From Pelagovum pacificum (GTDB lineage: Bacteria > Pseudomonadota > Alphaproteobacteria > Rhodobacterales > Rhodobacteraceae), in NCBI RefSeq assembly GCF_016134045.1, contig NZ_CP065915.1:1-64000 (forward strand): a DNA stretch of 64,000 bases. The letters are read 5' to 3'. The translations under genes were made by a program, and so were the position numbers. The first letter of the stretch is position 1, and each line of letters starts with the position of its first letter. Below the pieces are notes generated by a model, which was given only the letters and a program-made list of their open reading frames with translations, had not been told where the DNA came from and searched no databases. Shown here piece after piece: positions 19,425 through 28,173 of the stretch.

Positions 19425-20681
19425 ATGACGGTGCCGGTTTCTCCTGGTGATTTCGCCAGCCACTCGAGGCTCGCCGCCGGTGAGGTTCCGTTCGCGATAG
19501 AGGAACTGTTCTTCTCTCGCACCGACGGGCGCGGGATCATCAAGGGTGGCAACGAGGTCTTTCAACGGGTGTCCGGCTATCCCTTCGAAGAACTCATCGA
19601 CGCGCCGCACAGGATCGTCCGGCATCCAGACATGCCGAAGGGCGTCTTCCACCTCCTGTGGGCTCGGCTGAAGCGCAATCTGCCGACAGGCGCCTACGTG
19701 AAGAACCTCTGCAAGGACGGCCGGCACTACTGGGTCTATGCGCTCGTCTCCCCGATCGAGGGGGGATACCTGTCCATCCGGCTGAAACCTTCCAACCTGC
19801 TGCGGCCTAAGATCGAACAGATCTACGCGACCATGCTGGAAGAAGAGAACGCGGGTGCGACCCCCGAGCAATCCTCCGAACGTCTGCTGGACCTGCTGCG
19901 TGACGCCGGGTTTTCCCGATACGATGCGTTTCAGGCCCGTGCCATCGGGCTCGAATCCGAAGCGCGCAATGCCGCGACCGACCGCCTGGTGGATCATCGC
20001 CTGCAACGGTTCATGGCGATGTCCGACGCTATCCGCGAGGTCGAGACGGAATCGGAAGGCATGATGCGGGCGTTCGAGGCGATCCGCACGATCCCTCTCA
20101 ACATGCGCATCCTCGCCTCCCGGCTGGAAAGCGCCGGCGGCCCGATCAGTGCGATCTCCGTCAACTACGGATCCATGTCGGACGAGATGGCCGCATGGGT
20201 CCGCGATTTCGTGACCGGTGACAACAGTGCCTTCGCCCGCATTCAGGGGGCGATCCTAAACGGGTTGTTCCTGCATGGCGTCAGCCAGCTCACCGATGAG
20301 ATGGCCGCGATCTACCGGAATGAGGAAAACCGGAACGACGCGGTCGATCCGGAGCTAGAGGTCGCGACCCTCGAAGCGCTCAAGCGGCACTACGCGGAGC
20401 AGGGCGCGGCGGAGCTGAAACAGATCGAGCTAGAAGCCGGACGACTGTCGCGCAGCGTTCTCGACATGAAGCGGCACATCACCGGCCTGAGCTCGACGCG
20501 CATGATGTGCAAGATCGAGAGCGCGACGTTGTCCAAGTCGGGCGAAACGCTTGTCGGCATCGTCGATCAGCTCGACTCGAGCCAGGACGGTATCGAGGAG
20601 CGGCTGGCGCGGATCACGGAACTCAACCACCTGGTGCAGGCGAACACCTCAATGCTGCGCGCCGGGATGGGGCGGGTCTGA
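19425..20681 (+). CDS. Soluble Aer-like PAS-domain protein without a chemotaxis signalling domain
   Basis: The 418-aa product has an N-terminal PAS domain (about residues 20-125) very like that of the aerotaxis sensor Aer. Visible segments are GNEVFQRVSGYPFEEL, RIVRHPDMPKGVFHLLW and HYWVYALVSPIEGGYLSIR. In Aer this domain binds FAD and senses redox state. The rest (about 130-418) is predicted mostly helical, with no transmembrane segment and no methyl-accepting hairpin tip that I can see. It could therefore be a stand-alone cytoplasmic redox sensor or signal adaptor. AAGGGAACGGATGAT supports this start. Confidence 0.75.
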   Translation: MTVPVSPGDFASHSRLAAGEVPFAIEELFFSRTDGRGIIKGGNEVFQRVSGYPFEELIDAPHRIVRHPDMPKGVFHLLWARLKRNLPTGAYVKNLCKDGRHYWVYALVSPIEGGYLSIRLKPSNLLRPKIEQIYATMLEEENAGATPEQSSERLLDLLRDAGFSRYDAFQARAIGLESEARNAATDRLVDHRLQRFMAMSDAIREVETESEGMMRAFEAIRTIPLNMRILASRLESAGGPISAISVNYGSMSDEMAAWVRDFVTGDNSAFARIQGAILNGLFLHGVSQLTDEMAAIYRNEENRNDAVDPELEVATLEALKRHYAEQGAAELKQIELEAGRLSRSVLDMKRHITGLSSTRMMCKIESATLSKSGETLVGIVDQLDSSQDGIEERLARITELNHLVQANTSMLRAGMGRV

Positions 20682-21022
20682 CGTTTCGCCTCGGCTGTGA
20701 ACCGGGACAGTGTGTGGCAGCCGGTGTGTATGGCACCTGACTTTGTAGGTCTCTTTGAAGGCGTCGATGTGCGTGGCGGAAGGTTTGGGTTATCCTGCGG
20801 TCCTTGACCCGGGGTGTTGCAACGCGGGATGGCAGAGGTCGCGGGGCGGATGGCAGAGCATTGCTCGCTCAGCTCGCCACACTATCAGAAAACTCCGCTC
20901 ACCACGTCACGCCACTGAAGATCGCTGCCTTCTCGGCTCATCGCGCCCCGGGTTAGGTCGCGCGTTGAGGTCATCAAGCGACAAGAGACGGCGTCGGCTC
21001 ACCGCGTCACGTCGAAAAGCAA
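20682..21022. other. Intergenic stretch without a recognisable gene
   Basis: About 340 bp lie between the PAS-protein gene and the ilvE terminator. An open frame across it (20755-21102) has no ribosome site, reads as Arg-rich noise and runs into ilvE. Two imperfect copies of CTCACCACGTCACG occur near 20897 and 20998. I see no RNA gene or mobile element. It may be the remnant of a lost gene. Confidence 0.4.
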
Positions 21023-21051
21023 AACGCCGCCCGCTCAGTGCGGACGGCGTT
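21023..21051 (-). terminator. Intrinsic terminator of ilvE
   Basis: On the minus strand AACGCCG and CGGCGTT pair around an inner CCGC/GCGG stem and a short loop. TTTTGCTTTT follows. It lies 27 bp after the ilvE stop and is a good factor-independent terminator. Confidence 0.85.
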
Positions 21052-21077
21052 ACAGACCTTGGCGTTCGACCAATGGA

Positions 21078-21947
21078 TCAGGCGCGGACCAGTGCCTCGT
21101 AAGAAGTGACCATGTCCTTCGCGAGCGCGCCGACTTCGAAGTTGTAGTCGCCGATCTTGCCGACGGGGGTCACTTCCGCGGCGGTGCCGGTCAGCCAGCA
21201 TTGCTCGAAGCTCTCCAGTTCGGAGGGTTCGATGTGGCGCTCGACGACTTTGACCTGGCGCTCCTGCAGCATGCCGATGACCGTCTGGCGGGTCAGGCCG
21301 TTCAGGAAGCAGTCGGGCTTCGGGGTGTGAACCTCGCCGTCCTTCACGAAGAAGATGTTCGCGCCCGTCGCCTCGGCCACGTAGCCGCGATAATCGAACA
21401 TCATCGCGTCGGAACAGCCCTTCGCCTCGGCCTCGTGCTTGGACATGGTGCAGATCATGTAGAGACCCGCCGCCTTCGCCTGGCTCGGTGCGGTTTCGGG
21501 CGAGGGGCGCTTCCAGCGCGCGATGTCGAGCTTGGCGCCCTTCATCTTCGCGTCGCCGTAGTAGGCGCCCCATTCCCACGCCGCGACGGCCATGCGGACC
21601 GGGTTCTTGCGTGAGGCGACGCCCATGTCCTCGCCCACACCGCGCCACGCGACGGCACGGACGTAGGCGTCGGTCAGGCCGTTCGCCTGCAGAACCTGCT
21701 GCTTGGCGGCGTCGATTTCATCGACGGTCCAGGGGATTTCGAAGTCCAGAAGCTGTGCCGAGGTGCGCAGTCGCTCGGAATGCTCACGGCCCTTGAAGAT
21801 CACGCCGTTGTAAGCGCGCTCCCCCTCGAACACGGAGCTCGCATAGTGCAGGGCGTGGGTCAGAATGTGCACATTCGCCGCACGCCAGTCGATCAGCTCG
21901 CCATCCATCCAGATCTTGCCGTCGCGATCGTCGTACCCGCCCGCCAT
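21078..21947 (-). CDS. ilvE: Branched-chain amino-acid aminotransferase
   Basis: The 289-aa product is a fold-type IV PLP aminotransferase that makes Leu, Ile and Val from their keto acids. Marks are HALHYASSVFEGERAYNG at the N terminus, DYRGYVAEATGANIFFV, CFLNGLTRQTVI and LTGTAAEVTPV. Two ATGs stand in tandem. The AGGAGG ribosome site is only two bases from the first and five from the second, so I start at the second (MAGGYDDRDG); the other start adds one Met. It is followed by a strong terminator. It is divergent from the petP-petR pair, an arrangement I recall from other Rhodobacteraceae. Confidence 0.93.
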   Translation of the reverse strand: MAGGYDDRDGKIWMDGELIDWRAANVHILTHALHYASSVFEGERAYNGVIFKGREHSERLRTSAQLLDFEIPWTVDEIDAAKQQVLQANGLTDAYVRAVAWRGVGEDMGVASRKNPVRMAVAAWEWGAYYGDAKMKGAKLDIARWKRPSPETAPSQAKAAGLYMICTMSKHEAEAKGCSDAMMFDYRGYVAEATGANIFFVKDGEVHTPKPDCFLNGLTRQTVIGMLQERQVKVVERHIEPSELESFEQCWLTGTAAEVTPVGKIGDYNFEVGALAKDMVTSYEALVRA

Positions 21948-22066
21948 CATTTCCTCCTGCGGAAGTTTGCGTTTGTTTCGCGCTTAGGTCCGGTTCGGAC
22001 ATAAAGTTGCGTGAAATCGACGACTCGCTACCAGTGCCCCCTTGGAATGTCAACAAGGCTGACGTA

Positions 22067-22078
22067 TTGTCGCGACAA
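22067..22078. promoter_or_regulatory. Perfect 12-bp palindrome, candidate operator
   Basis: TTGTCGCGACAA is its own reverse complement. It lies 22 bp before the MarR-type gene, in the divergent gap with ilvE. A symmetric site there fits a dimeric regulator such as the MarR protein itself. Confidence 0.5.
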
Positions 22079-22100
22079 AATTGACCAAAGCGGAGACGAC

Positions 22101-22607
22101 ATGTCGACCACCGATCCGGCGCGCGAAGGAGAGAGCCTGCTGTTCCTCACTGACGAGCAGCTGCGCAAGGGTATCGAGGCCATGTTCTTCGCCTACCGGG
22201 GCTTCACCGCCGATCCCGACCGCATCCTTGCGGAGCTGGGGATGGGCCGGGCGCACCACCGGGCATTGCATTTCATCCATCGTTCGCCGGGCACGACGGT
22301 GAATAACCTGTTGTCCATCCTCGGTGTTACGAAGCAGTCTCTCAATCGTGTGTTGCGGTCGCTGGTCGAGGACGGTCTGGTCCAGAGCAAGGTCGGGGAC
22401 AGGGACCGGAGGGAACGTCATCTGCAACTCACGCCCGAGGGCCGCGCGCTGGAACAGCAATTGTCCAACGCGCAGCGCGAGCGTATGCGCAGCGCCTACC
22501 GTGCCGCGGGACCGGCCGCGGTCGCGGGCTTTCGGCAGGTGCTCGAAGCGATGATGGACGATGACGTGCGTCCCTACTACGAGGCACTGAGGGATCGGGG
22601 AGGATGA
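22101..22607 (+). CDS. petP: MarR-family transcriptional regulator (PetP-like)
   Basis: The 168-aa product is a winged-helix MarR-type DNA-binding protein. The recognition region reads NNLLSILGVTKQSLNRVLRSL, and the wing reads GLVQSKVGDRDRRERHLQLTPEG. It ends 4 bp before a PetR-like response regulator. This pairing is the petP-petR arrangement described in Rhodobacter capsulatus, where it lies next to the bc1 genes; here petABC is about 22 kb away. The symbol therefore rests on gene order and family, not on a search. CGGAGACGAC precedes the ATG. A perfect palindrome just upstream suggests autoregulation. Confidence 0.78.
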   Translation: MSTTDPAREGESLLFLTDEQLRKGIEAMFFAYRGFTADPDRILAELGMGRAHHRALHFIHRSPGTTVNNLLSILGVTKQSLNRVLRSLVEDGLVQSKVGDRDRRERHLQLTPEGRALEQQLSNAQRERMRSAYRAAGPAAVAGFRQVLEAMMDDDVRPYYEALRDRGG

Positions 22608-22611
22608 GCCG

Positions 22612-23307
22612 TTGGACGACGCGCATATCCTGATAGTGGATGACGACGAACGGATCCGGGGACTTCTGCAGAAGTTCCTGGCCCGCAATGGATTTCTCGT
22701 CAGCTCGGCCCGTGACGCCGCCCATGCCCGCCGCCTGCTGGCGGGGCTGGAGTTCGACCTGATCGTGCTCGACGTCATGATGCCGGGCGAGGATGGCGTC
22801 AGCCTCTGCCGCGATTTGCGCACCAGGATCGTCACGCCGATCCTGCTGCTGACGGCCAAGGGCGAGACGGGCGACCGGATCGCGGGGCTCGAGGCCGGGG
22901 CGGACGATTACCTCGGCAAGCCGTTCGAGCCGAAGGAGCTGTTGCTGCGTATCAACGCGATCCTGCGCCGGGTGCCGGCGGCGGAGCCAGCGGTGGTCCT
23001 GCCGAAGGTGCTCCAGCTCGGCCCCTGCCGGTACGACATCGAGCGGGGAGAGATGTGGCGCGGCGAGGACCTCGTCCGGCTGACCGCGACCGAGAACCAG
23101 CTGATGCGCATCTTCTCGGGTCGTCCGGGCGAGCCGCTGAGCCGCACGACACTTGTGGAGGAACTGGGCCGGTCAGGCGGGCAGGCACAGGAACGTGCGG
23201 TCGATGTGCAGATCACCCGCCTGCGCCGCAAGCTCGAGAATGACCCGAAACAGCCGCGCTACCTTCAGACGGTGCGTGGTGCGGGATACATGCTCGCGCC
23301 GGACTGA
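22612..23307 (+). CDS. petR: OmpR-family response regulator (PetR-like)
   Basis: The 231-aa product has an N-terminal receiver domain with the acidic pair in ILIVDDDERI, phospho-acceptor Asp54 in LIVLDVMMPGEDG, and the conserved Lys in YLGKPFEPKEL. The C-terminal winged-helix domain (about 130-231) has VDVQITRLRRKLE and TVRGAGYML. The only start that keeps the first beta strand is TTG at 22612, with GGGGAGG upstream, so I take a TTG start. It forms an operon with the MarR-type gene. No sensor kinase is next to it, so its phosphate donor is not visible here. Confidence 0.85.
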   Translation: MDDAHILIVDDDERIRGLLQKFLARNGFLVSSARDAAHARRLLAGLEFDLIVLDVMMPGEDGVSLCRDLRTRIVTPILLLTAKGETGDRIAGLEAGADDYLGKPFEPKELLLRINAILRRVPAAEPAVVLPKVLQLGPCRYDIERGEMWRGEDLVRLTATENQLMRIFSGRPGEPLSRTTLVEELGRSGGQAQERAVDVQITRLRRKLENDPKQPRYLQTVRGAGYMLAPD

Positions 23308-23357
23308 CGTCCCGAACGCGCTTGCACCCGGACGGCGATTGCCGTTCCCTCCGCCCC

Positions 23358-24284
23358 ATGTCCACGGCTCTCATCACACACCCCGACTGCCTCAACCACA
23401 TCACACCGCCCGGCCACCCCGAGCAGGTCGCCCGCATCGACGCGGTGCTGAACGAGCTGGAGGAGTTCGATCTTGTCCGGGTCGGCGCCCCGCTTGTCGC
23501 CGAGGATGACCTCCTGCGCGTTCATCCCAAGTCGCATGTCGACGCCATCCGCGAGGCGATCCCCGAAAGCGGGCTCGTGTCGCTCGACGCTGATACGCAT
23601 GTCACGCCGGGCTCTCTCGCCGCGGCCTTTCGCGCGGCGGGGGCAGTGGTCAAGGGCGTCGACATGGTCATGGCAGGCGAGGTGGCAAACGCCTTTGCCG
23701 CCGTCCGTCCACCCGGCCACCATGCCGAGCGGGAGACGGCGATGGGCTTCTGCCTGTTCGGCTCCGTCGCGGTCGCGGCGAAGCACGCGCTCGACCATCA
23801 CGGGCTGAAGCGGGTCGCGATCATCGACTTCGATGTTCACCACGGCAACGGTACGCAGGATCTGGTCGAGGACGACCCGCGCATCCTGTTCTGCTCGACC
23901 CATCAGTCGCCGCTTTATCCCGGCACGGGCGCGGCGGACGAAACGGGTGCGCATGACAACGTGGTGAACGTGCCGCTGCCGAACGGCACCGGCTCCGTCC
24001 CGTTCCGGGCGGCGATCGAAGAACATGTCCTCCCCCGGATCGAGGCCTTCGCTCCGGAACTTCTGCTGATCTCGGCAGGGTTCGATGCACACGCTCGTGA
24101 CCCGCTCGCCGGTATGAGGTTGTGGGAAGAGGATTTCGCATGGGTCACGCACCGGATATGTGACATTGCCGACGCCTGTGCGGGCGGCAAGGTGGTCTCT
24201 GCCCTCGAGGGCGGTTACGATCTGTTCGCCCTTGGCCGCAGCGCGAGGGCCCACGTTAAAACGCTGATGGAGCGAGGCGAATGA
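23358..24284 (+). CDS. Histone-deacetylase-family (HDAC/AcuC/AphA-like) zinc amidohydrolase
   Basis: The 308-aa product is a zinc-dependent deacetylase or amidohydrolase of the class II HDAC type. Active-site segments are AVRPPGHHAERETAMGFC (paired His), IIDFDVHHGNGTQ (Asp and His zinc ligands), LISAGFDAHARDPL (second zinc Asp) and ALEGGYD. Substrates in bacteria include acetylpolyamines and acetylated proteins; the one here is unknown. Its last codon overlaps the xseB start (ATGA), so it heads the xseB-ispA-dxs run. No strong ribosome site precedes the chosen ATG, and a TTG 36 bp upstream is the alternative. Confidence 0.9.
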   Translation: MSTALITHPDCLNHITPPGHPEQVARIDAVLNELEEFDLVRVGAPLVAEDDLLRVHPKSHVDAIREAIPESGLVSLDADTHVTPGSLAAAFRAAGAVVKGVDMVMAGEVANAFAAVRPPGHHAERETAMGFCLFGSVAVAAKHALDHHGLKRVAIIDFDVHHGNGTQDLVEDDPRILFCSTHQSPLYPGTGAADETGAHDNVVNVPLPNGTGSVPFRAAIEEHVLPRIEAFAPELLLISAGFDAHARDPLAGMRLWEEDFAWVTHRICDIADACAGGKVVSALEGGYDLFALGRSARAHVKTLMERGE

Positions 24285-24523
24285 GTGACAAACCCGTCGA
24301 GGAGATGACCTTCGAAGAGGCGATGAAAGAGCTCGAAGCCGTCGTGTCGCGGCTGGAGCATGGTGACGTGCCGCTCGAGGAGTCGATCTCTTTGTACGAG
24401 CGCGGCGCGGCCCTGAAGGCGCGCTGCTCGGAAAAGCTGAAGGAAGCCGAAGAGAAGGTGGCCAAGCTGACGCTCGACGCCGACGGCCGCCCGAAAGGCA
24501 CCGAGCCTCTCGATGCCGGCTGA
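24281..24523 (+). CDS. xseB: Exodeoxyribonuclease VII small subunit
   Basis: The 80-aa product is the small subunit of ExoVII, which degrades single-stranded DNA with XseA. It has the typical sequence MTFEEAMKELEAVVSRLE, HGDVPLEESISLYERG, then CSEKLKEAEEKVAKL, a helical hairpin. Length is normal. It overlaps both neighbours, by 4 bp at the 5' end and 11 bp at the 3' end with ispA. The xseB-ispA-dxs order is common in proteobacteria. xseA is not in this window. Confidence 0.95.
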   Translation: MSDKPVEEMTFEEAMKELEAVVSRLEHGDVPLEESISLYERGAALKARCSEKLKEAEEKVAKLTLDADGRPKGTEPLDAG

Positions 24524-25376
24524 CATCGACGCGGGCCTCGCCTCGGCCCGAGAGGTCGTGGCCGGGGTGATCGCCGGACGACCCGATTTCGGTCCCGAGC
24601 CGATCGACGCCGCGATGCGCTACGCACTGGACGGCGGCAAGGGGATGCGGGCGTTCCTCGTGATCGAGGGCGCGCGGCTGTGCGGGACCGGGGCAGGGGC
24701 GTCGGGTCCCGCGGCGGCGGCGATCGAATGTATCCACGCCTATTCACTGGTCCACGACGACCTGCCCTGCATGGACGACGACGATCTGCGCCGGGGGCGC
24801 CCCACGCTGCACCGCAAGTGGGACGAGGCGACGGCGGTTCTCGCCGGTGATGCGTTGCAATCCCTGGCGTTCGAGCTGGTCCTCGACGCGGGCTGCGACG
24901 ACGCGACGAAGGTCACGCTCACCCGCTCGCTGGCCGAGGCCGCGCGTGGCATGGTCGGGGGGCAGGCGCTCGACATCGCGGCGGAAGAGGCGGAAACGCC
25001 GCTGACGCTCGACGAAATCGAGGCGTTGCAGGCGCTCAAGACCGGCAAGCTGATCAGATGGTCGGCTACCGCCGGGGCGCTGATCGCCGGTGCCGACGCC
25101 GCGCCGTTCGACGCCTACGGGCAGGCGCTGGGTCTCGCGTTCCAGATCGCGGACGACGTGCTCGATGCGACGGGGGACGCGGCGGAAGTCGGCAAGGCGG
25201 TCGGCAAGGACGCCGCCGCCGGGAAGGCCACGTTCGTGTCGCTGCTGGGTGTCGACGGTGCGAGAGACCGGGCGCAAGCCCTTGCCGACGCGGCGGTCGC
25301 TGCCCTTGACGGCTATGGCCCGGAGGCAGATACGCTCCGCGACCTCGCGCGCTTTACCGTGACGCGGCGATCCTGA
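24513..25376 (+). CDS. ispA: Polyprenyl (farnesyl/geranylgeranyl) diphosphate synthase
   Basis: The 287-aa product is a trans-prenyltransferase that joins isopentenyl diphosphate to allylic diphosphates to make C15 or C20 chains. The first Asp-rich motif is [19 protein letters not shown] and the second is [23 protein letters not shown] near the N terminus supplies the KxxR/G site. The neighbourhood with dxs and xseB supports farnesyl diphosphate synthase (IspA). Chain length cannot be fixed by eye. The ATG lies inside the xseB end, so translation is coupled. Confidence 0.92.
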   Translation: MPADIDAGLASAREVVAGVIAGRPDFGPEPIDAAMRYALDGGKGMRAFLVIEGARLCGTGAGASGPAAAAIECIHAYSLVHDDLPCMDDDDLRRGRPTLHRKWDEATAVLAGDALQSLAFELVLDAGCDDATKVTLTRSLAEAARGMVGGQALDIAAEEAETPLTLDEIEALQALKTGKLIRWSATAGALIAGADAAPFDAYGQALGLAFQIADDVLDATGDAAEVGKAVGKDAAAGKATFVSLLGVDGARDRAQALADAAVAALDGYGPEADTLRDLARFTVTRRS

Positions 25377-25416
25377 CCTTTCCGCACCAATCGATTATGC
25401 TACATTTCAAGGCACC

Positions 25417-27330
25417 ATGAACACACGCCCGGAAACTCCGACCCTCGACAAGGTCCATCTGCCCGCCGACCTGCGCCGCCTGTCCGACGCCGATCTGCAT
25501 CGGGTCGCGGACGAACTGCGGGCCGAGACGATCTCTGCCGTAAGCGAGACGGGCGGTCACCTCGGTGCCGGCCTTGGCGTGGTCGAACTCACGGTCGGCA
25601 TCCACGCGGTGTTCGACACGCCCCGGGACAAGCTGATCTGGGACGTGAGCCACCAGTCCTATCCGCACAAGATCCTGACCGGTCGTCGCGACCGTATCCG
25701 CACCCTGCGCCAGAAGGACGGGCTCTCGGGGTTCTGCAAGCGGTCCGAGTCGGAATACGATCCGTTCGGGGCCGCGCACTCCTCGACCTCGATCTCCGCG
25801 GGCCTCGGCTTTGCCACGGCACGGGACCTCGGCGGTGATCCGGGCGACGCAATCGCCGTGATCGGTGACGGGGCGCTGTCGGCCGGGATGGCCTACGAGG
25901 CGATGAACAACGCCGGCCACATGGGCAAGCGGCTCATCATCATCCTCAACGACAACGAGATGTCCATCGCCCCGCCGGTCGGGGCCATGTCATCCTACCT
26001 GTCGCGCCTCTATGCCGGCGCGCCCTTCCAGGAATTGAAGGCCGCAGCCAAGGGCGCGGTCAGCTTCCTGCCGCCGCCGTTCCAGGAGGGCGCGAAGCGG
26101 GCGAAGGACATGCTCAAGCACCTCGCCGTCGGTGGCACGCTGTTCGAAGAACTGGGGATTTCCTACCTCGGCCCGATCGACGGCCATGACCTCGACCAGG
26201 TGCTTGCCGTGCTGCGCACCGTGAAGGCGCGCGCCGACGGGCCGATCGTGATCCACGCGATCACGAAGAAGGGTAAGGGCTACGCCCCGGCCGAGGGTGC
26301 CGCCGACAAGGGGCACGGGGTCGGCAAATTCGACGTGGTGACCGGGGAGCAGAAGAAGGCGAAAAGCAATGCGCCATCCTATACCTCGGTCTTCGCAAAG
26401 GCCCTGACCGCCGAAGCGGAGAAGGACAGCAAGATCGTCGCCGTCACCGCCGCGATGCCGGACGGCACCGGCCTGAAGAGCTTCATGGACCGGTTCGCCT
26501 CGCGCTGTTTCGACGTCGGCATCGCCGAGCAGCACGCCGTGACCTTTGCCGCCGGCCTCGCCGCCGGTGGGATGAAGCCGTTCGCGGCGATCTACTCGAC
26601 CTTCCTGCAGCGCGGCTACGATCAGATCGTGCATGACGTCGCGATCCAGCGGCTTCCGGTGCGCTTCGCAATCGACCGCGCCGGTCTGGTCGGGGCCGAC
26701 GGTGCGACGCACGCGGGCGCGTTCGACGTGGCATTCCTGTCCAATCTGCCCGGGTTCACCGTGATGGCCGCCGCGGACGAGGCGGAGCTGGTGCGCATGG
26801 TTGCCACCGCCGCCGCGCACGACGAGGGCCCGATCGCCTTCCGCTTTCCGCGCGGTGAGGGGGTCGGGGTCGAGATGCCGGTCGACGCGAAACCGCTGGA
26901 AATCGGCAAGGGCCGCATCGTGCGAGAGGGGAGCCGCGTTGCGCTGCTGTCCTTCGGCACCCGCCTTCAGGAAGCCGAAGTCGCCTGCGAGAAGCTCGCG
27001 CAGCGTGGGATCACCCCGACGCTGGCCGATGCGCGCTTCGCCAAACCGCTCGACCGGGAGATGATCCTGTCACTGGCCCGCGACCACGAGGCGCTCATCA
27101 CGCTGGAAGAGGGCGCGGTCGGCGGCTTCGGCAGCCACGTGGCGCAGCTTCTGGCGGACGAAGGCGTGTTCGACCGGGGGCTCGCCTACCGCTCCATGGT
27201 GCTGCCTGACATCTTCATCGACCAGGCCAGCCCGCGCGACATGTATGACGTCGCGGGCCTGAACGCCGAGCAGATCGAGGCGAAGGTGCTCGCGGCGCTG
27301 GGTGTGGAAATGATGTCGAAGCGGGCGTGA
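25417..27330 (+). CDS. dxs: 1-Deoxy-D-xylulose-5-phosphate synthase
   Basis: Dxs is the thiamine-diphosphate enzyme that starts the MEP isoprenoid pathway from pyruvate and glyceraldehyde 3-phosphate. The 637-aa product has the early segments [16 protein letters not shown] and [17 protein letters not shown], the ThDP motif [16 protein letters not shown], the transketolase-like central domain with [15 protein letters not shown], and a C-terminal domain with [13 protein letters not shown]. Length is standard. It follows ispA by 40 bp, so precursor synthesis and chain elongation are encoded together. A REP-like hairpin follows after 19 bp. Confidence 0.97.
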   Translation: MNTRPETPTLDKVHLPADLRRLSDADLHRVADELRAETISAVSETGGHLGAGLGVVELTVGIHAVFDTPRDKLIWDVSHQSYPHKILTGRRDRIRTLRQKDGLSGFCKRSESEYDPFGAAHSSTSISAGLGFATARDLGGDPGDAIAVIGDGALSAGMAYEAMNNAGHMGKRLIIILNDNEMSIAPPVGAMSSYLSRLYAGAPFQELKAAAKGAVSFLPPPFQEGAKRAKDMLKHLAVGGTLFEELGISYLGPIDGHDLDQVLAVLRTVKARADGPIVIHAITKKGKGYAPAEGAADKGHGVGKFDVVTGEQKKAKSNAPSYTSVFAKALTAEAEKDSKIVAVTAAMPDGTGLKSFMDRFASRCFDVGIAEQHAVTFAAGLAAGGMKPFAAIYSTFLQRGYDQIVHDVAIQRLPVRFAIDRAGLVGADGATHAGAFDVAFLSNLPGFTVMAAADEAELVRMVATAAAHDEGPIAFRFPRGEGVGVEMPVDAKPLEIGKGRIVREGSRVALLSFGTRLQEAEVACEKLAQRGITPTLADARFAKPLDREMILSLARDHEALITLEEGAVGGFGSHVAQLLADEGVFDRGLAYRSMVLPDIFIDQASPRDMYDVAGLNAEQIEAKVLAALGVEMMSKRA

Positions 27331-27349
27331 CACGGAAGGTGCGGACGAT

Positions 27350-27376
27350 GGGTGCGCATCTGGCGCGCACCCTACG
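27350..27376. repeat. REP-like hairpin repeat, copy 3
   Basis: It carries the same GGTGCGCAT and GCGCGCACC arms plus CCTACG as copies 1 and 2 near 8.4 kb. It sits between the convergent dxs and sodium-channel genes. The TAG stop of the channel gene lies inside the repeat. Confidence 0.8.
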
Positions 27377-28136
27377 GTAGTCGCTTCTCGATCGCTTCCA
27401 GACGGGACAGGACCTCGTCCCGGTAGGTGTCGGTGCGCAGGTTGTCCTCTTCGGAATGGGCGTCCTGCATCGAGTTCACGATCAGGCCGACCAGCAGGTT
27501 CACCACCGCGAAGGTCGTCAGCAGGATGAACGGCACGAAGAATGCCCAGGCGTGGGGGTAAACCTCCATCACAGGGCGCACGATGCCCATCGACCAGCTC
27601 TCCAGCGTCATTACCTGGAACAGCGAATAGGCCGACTTGCCAAGCGAGCCGAACCACTCGGGGAAGGCCGCGCCGAACAATTTCGTCGCCATGACCGCGC
27701 CGATGTAGAAGATGATCCCCATCAGCAGGAAGACGCTGCCCATGCCCGGCAGGGCGGTCACGAAGCCCTCGACCACGCGCCGCAGGCGCGGTGCGGTGGA
27801 CATGACCCGCAACACCCGCAGGATGCGCAGGGCCCGCAGCACCGAAAGGCCCTGTGTCGCCGGGATCAGCGAGATGCCGACGATCACGAAGTCGAAGATG
27901 TTCCAGCCGTCCCGGAAGAAGCGTCCGCCGTGCGCATAGAGCTTCGCCGCGATTTCCAGCGTGAAGATGGCGAGGCAGATCCGGTCCAGCGTCAGGATCA
28001 ACGGACCCGCGACCTCCATCGCCTCGGACGAGGTTTCGATCCCGAGGATGACGGCGTTGAAAAGAATGACCCACAGGATGGCAGTCCGTACCTTCGGCTG
28101 GTCGAGAAAGGCGGCCAGTCGCGCGCGTGATGTCAT
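27372..28136 (-). CDS. Bacterial voltage-gated sodium channel (NavBac/NaChBac family)
   Basis: The 254-aa product is a single six-helix channel subunit that would assemble as a tetramer. S4 (about 98-119) carries gating arginines every third residue in LRALRILRVLRVM (Arg101, 104, 107, 110). The pore loop holds TLESWSM (177-183), identical to the NavAb selectivity-filter motif, so sodium selectivity is expected. S1-S3 cover about 17-90, S6 about 199-222, and a charged C-terminal helix (233-252) would form the coiled-coil neck. The C terminus ends where a REP-like repeat supplies the stop codon. Confidence 0.92.
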   Translation of the reverse strand: MTSRARLAAFLDQPKVRTAILWVILFNAVILGIETSSEAMEVAGPLILTLDRICLAIFTLEIAAKLYAHGGRFFRDGWNIFDFVIVGISLIPATQGLSVLRALRILRVLRVMSTAPRLRRVVEGFVTALPGMGSVFLLMGIIFYIGAVMATKLFGAAFPEWFGSLGKSAYSLFQVMTLESWSMGIVRPVMEVYPHAWAFFVPFILLTTFAVVNLLVGLIVNSMQDAHSEEDNLRTDTYRDEVLSRLEAIEKRLP

Positions 28137-28173
28137 GGGGGTCCCCTGCTGTGTTTCCCGTTATCTGGAGAGG

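Noticed and set aside
20755..21102. Possible 115-aa gene after the PAS-protein gene
   Set aside because: No ribosome site, Arg-rich noise, overlaps the ilvE terminator and the ilvE 3' end.
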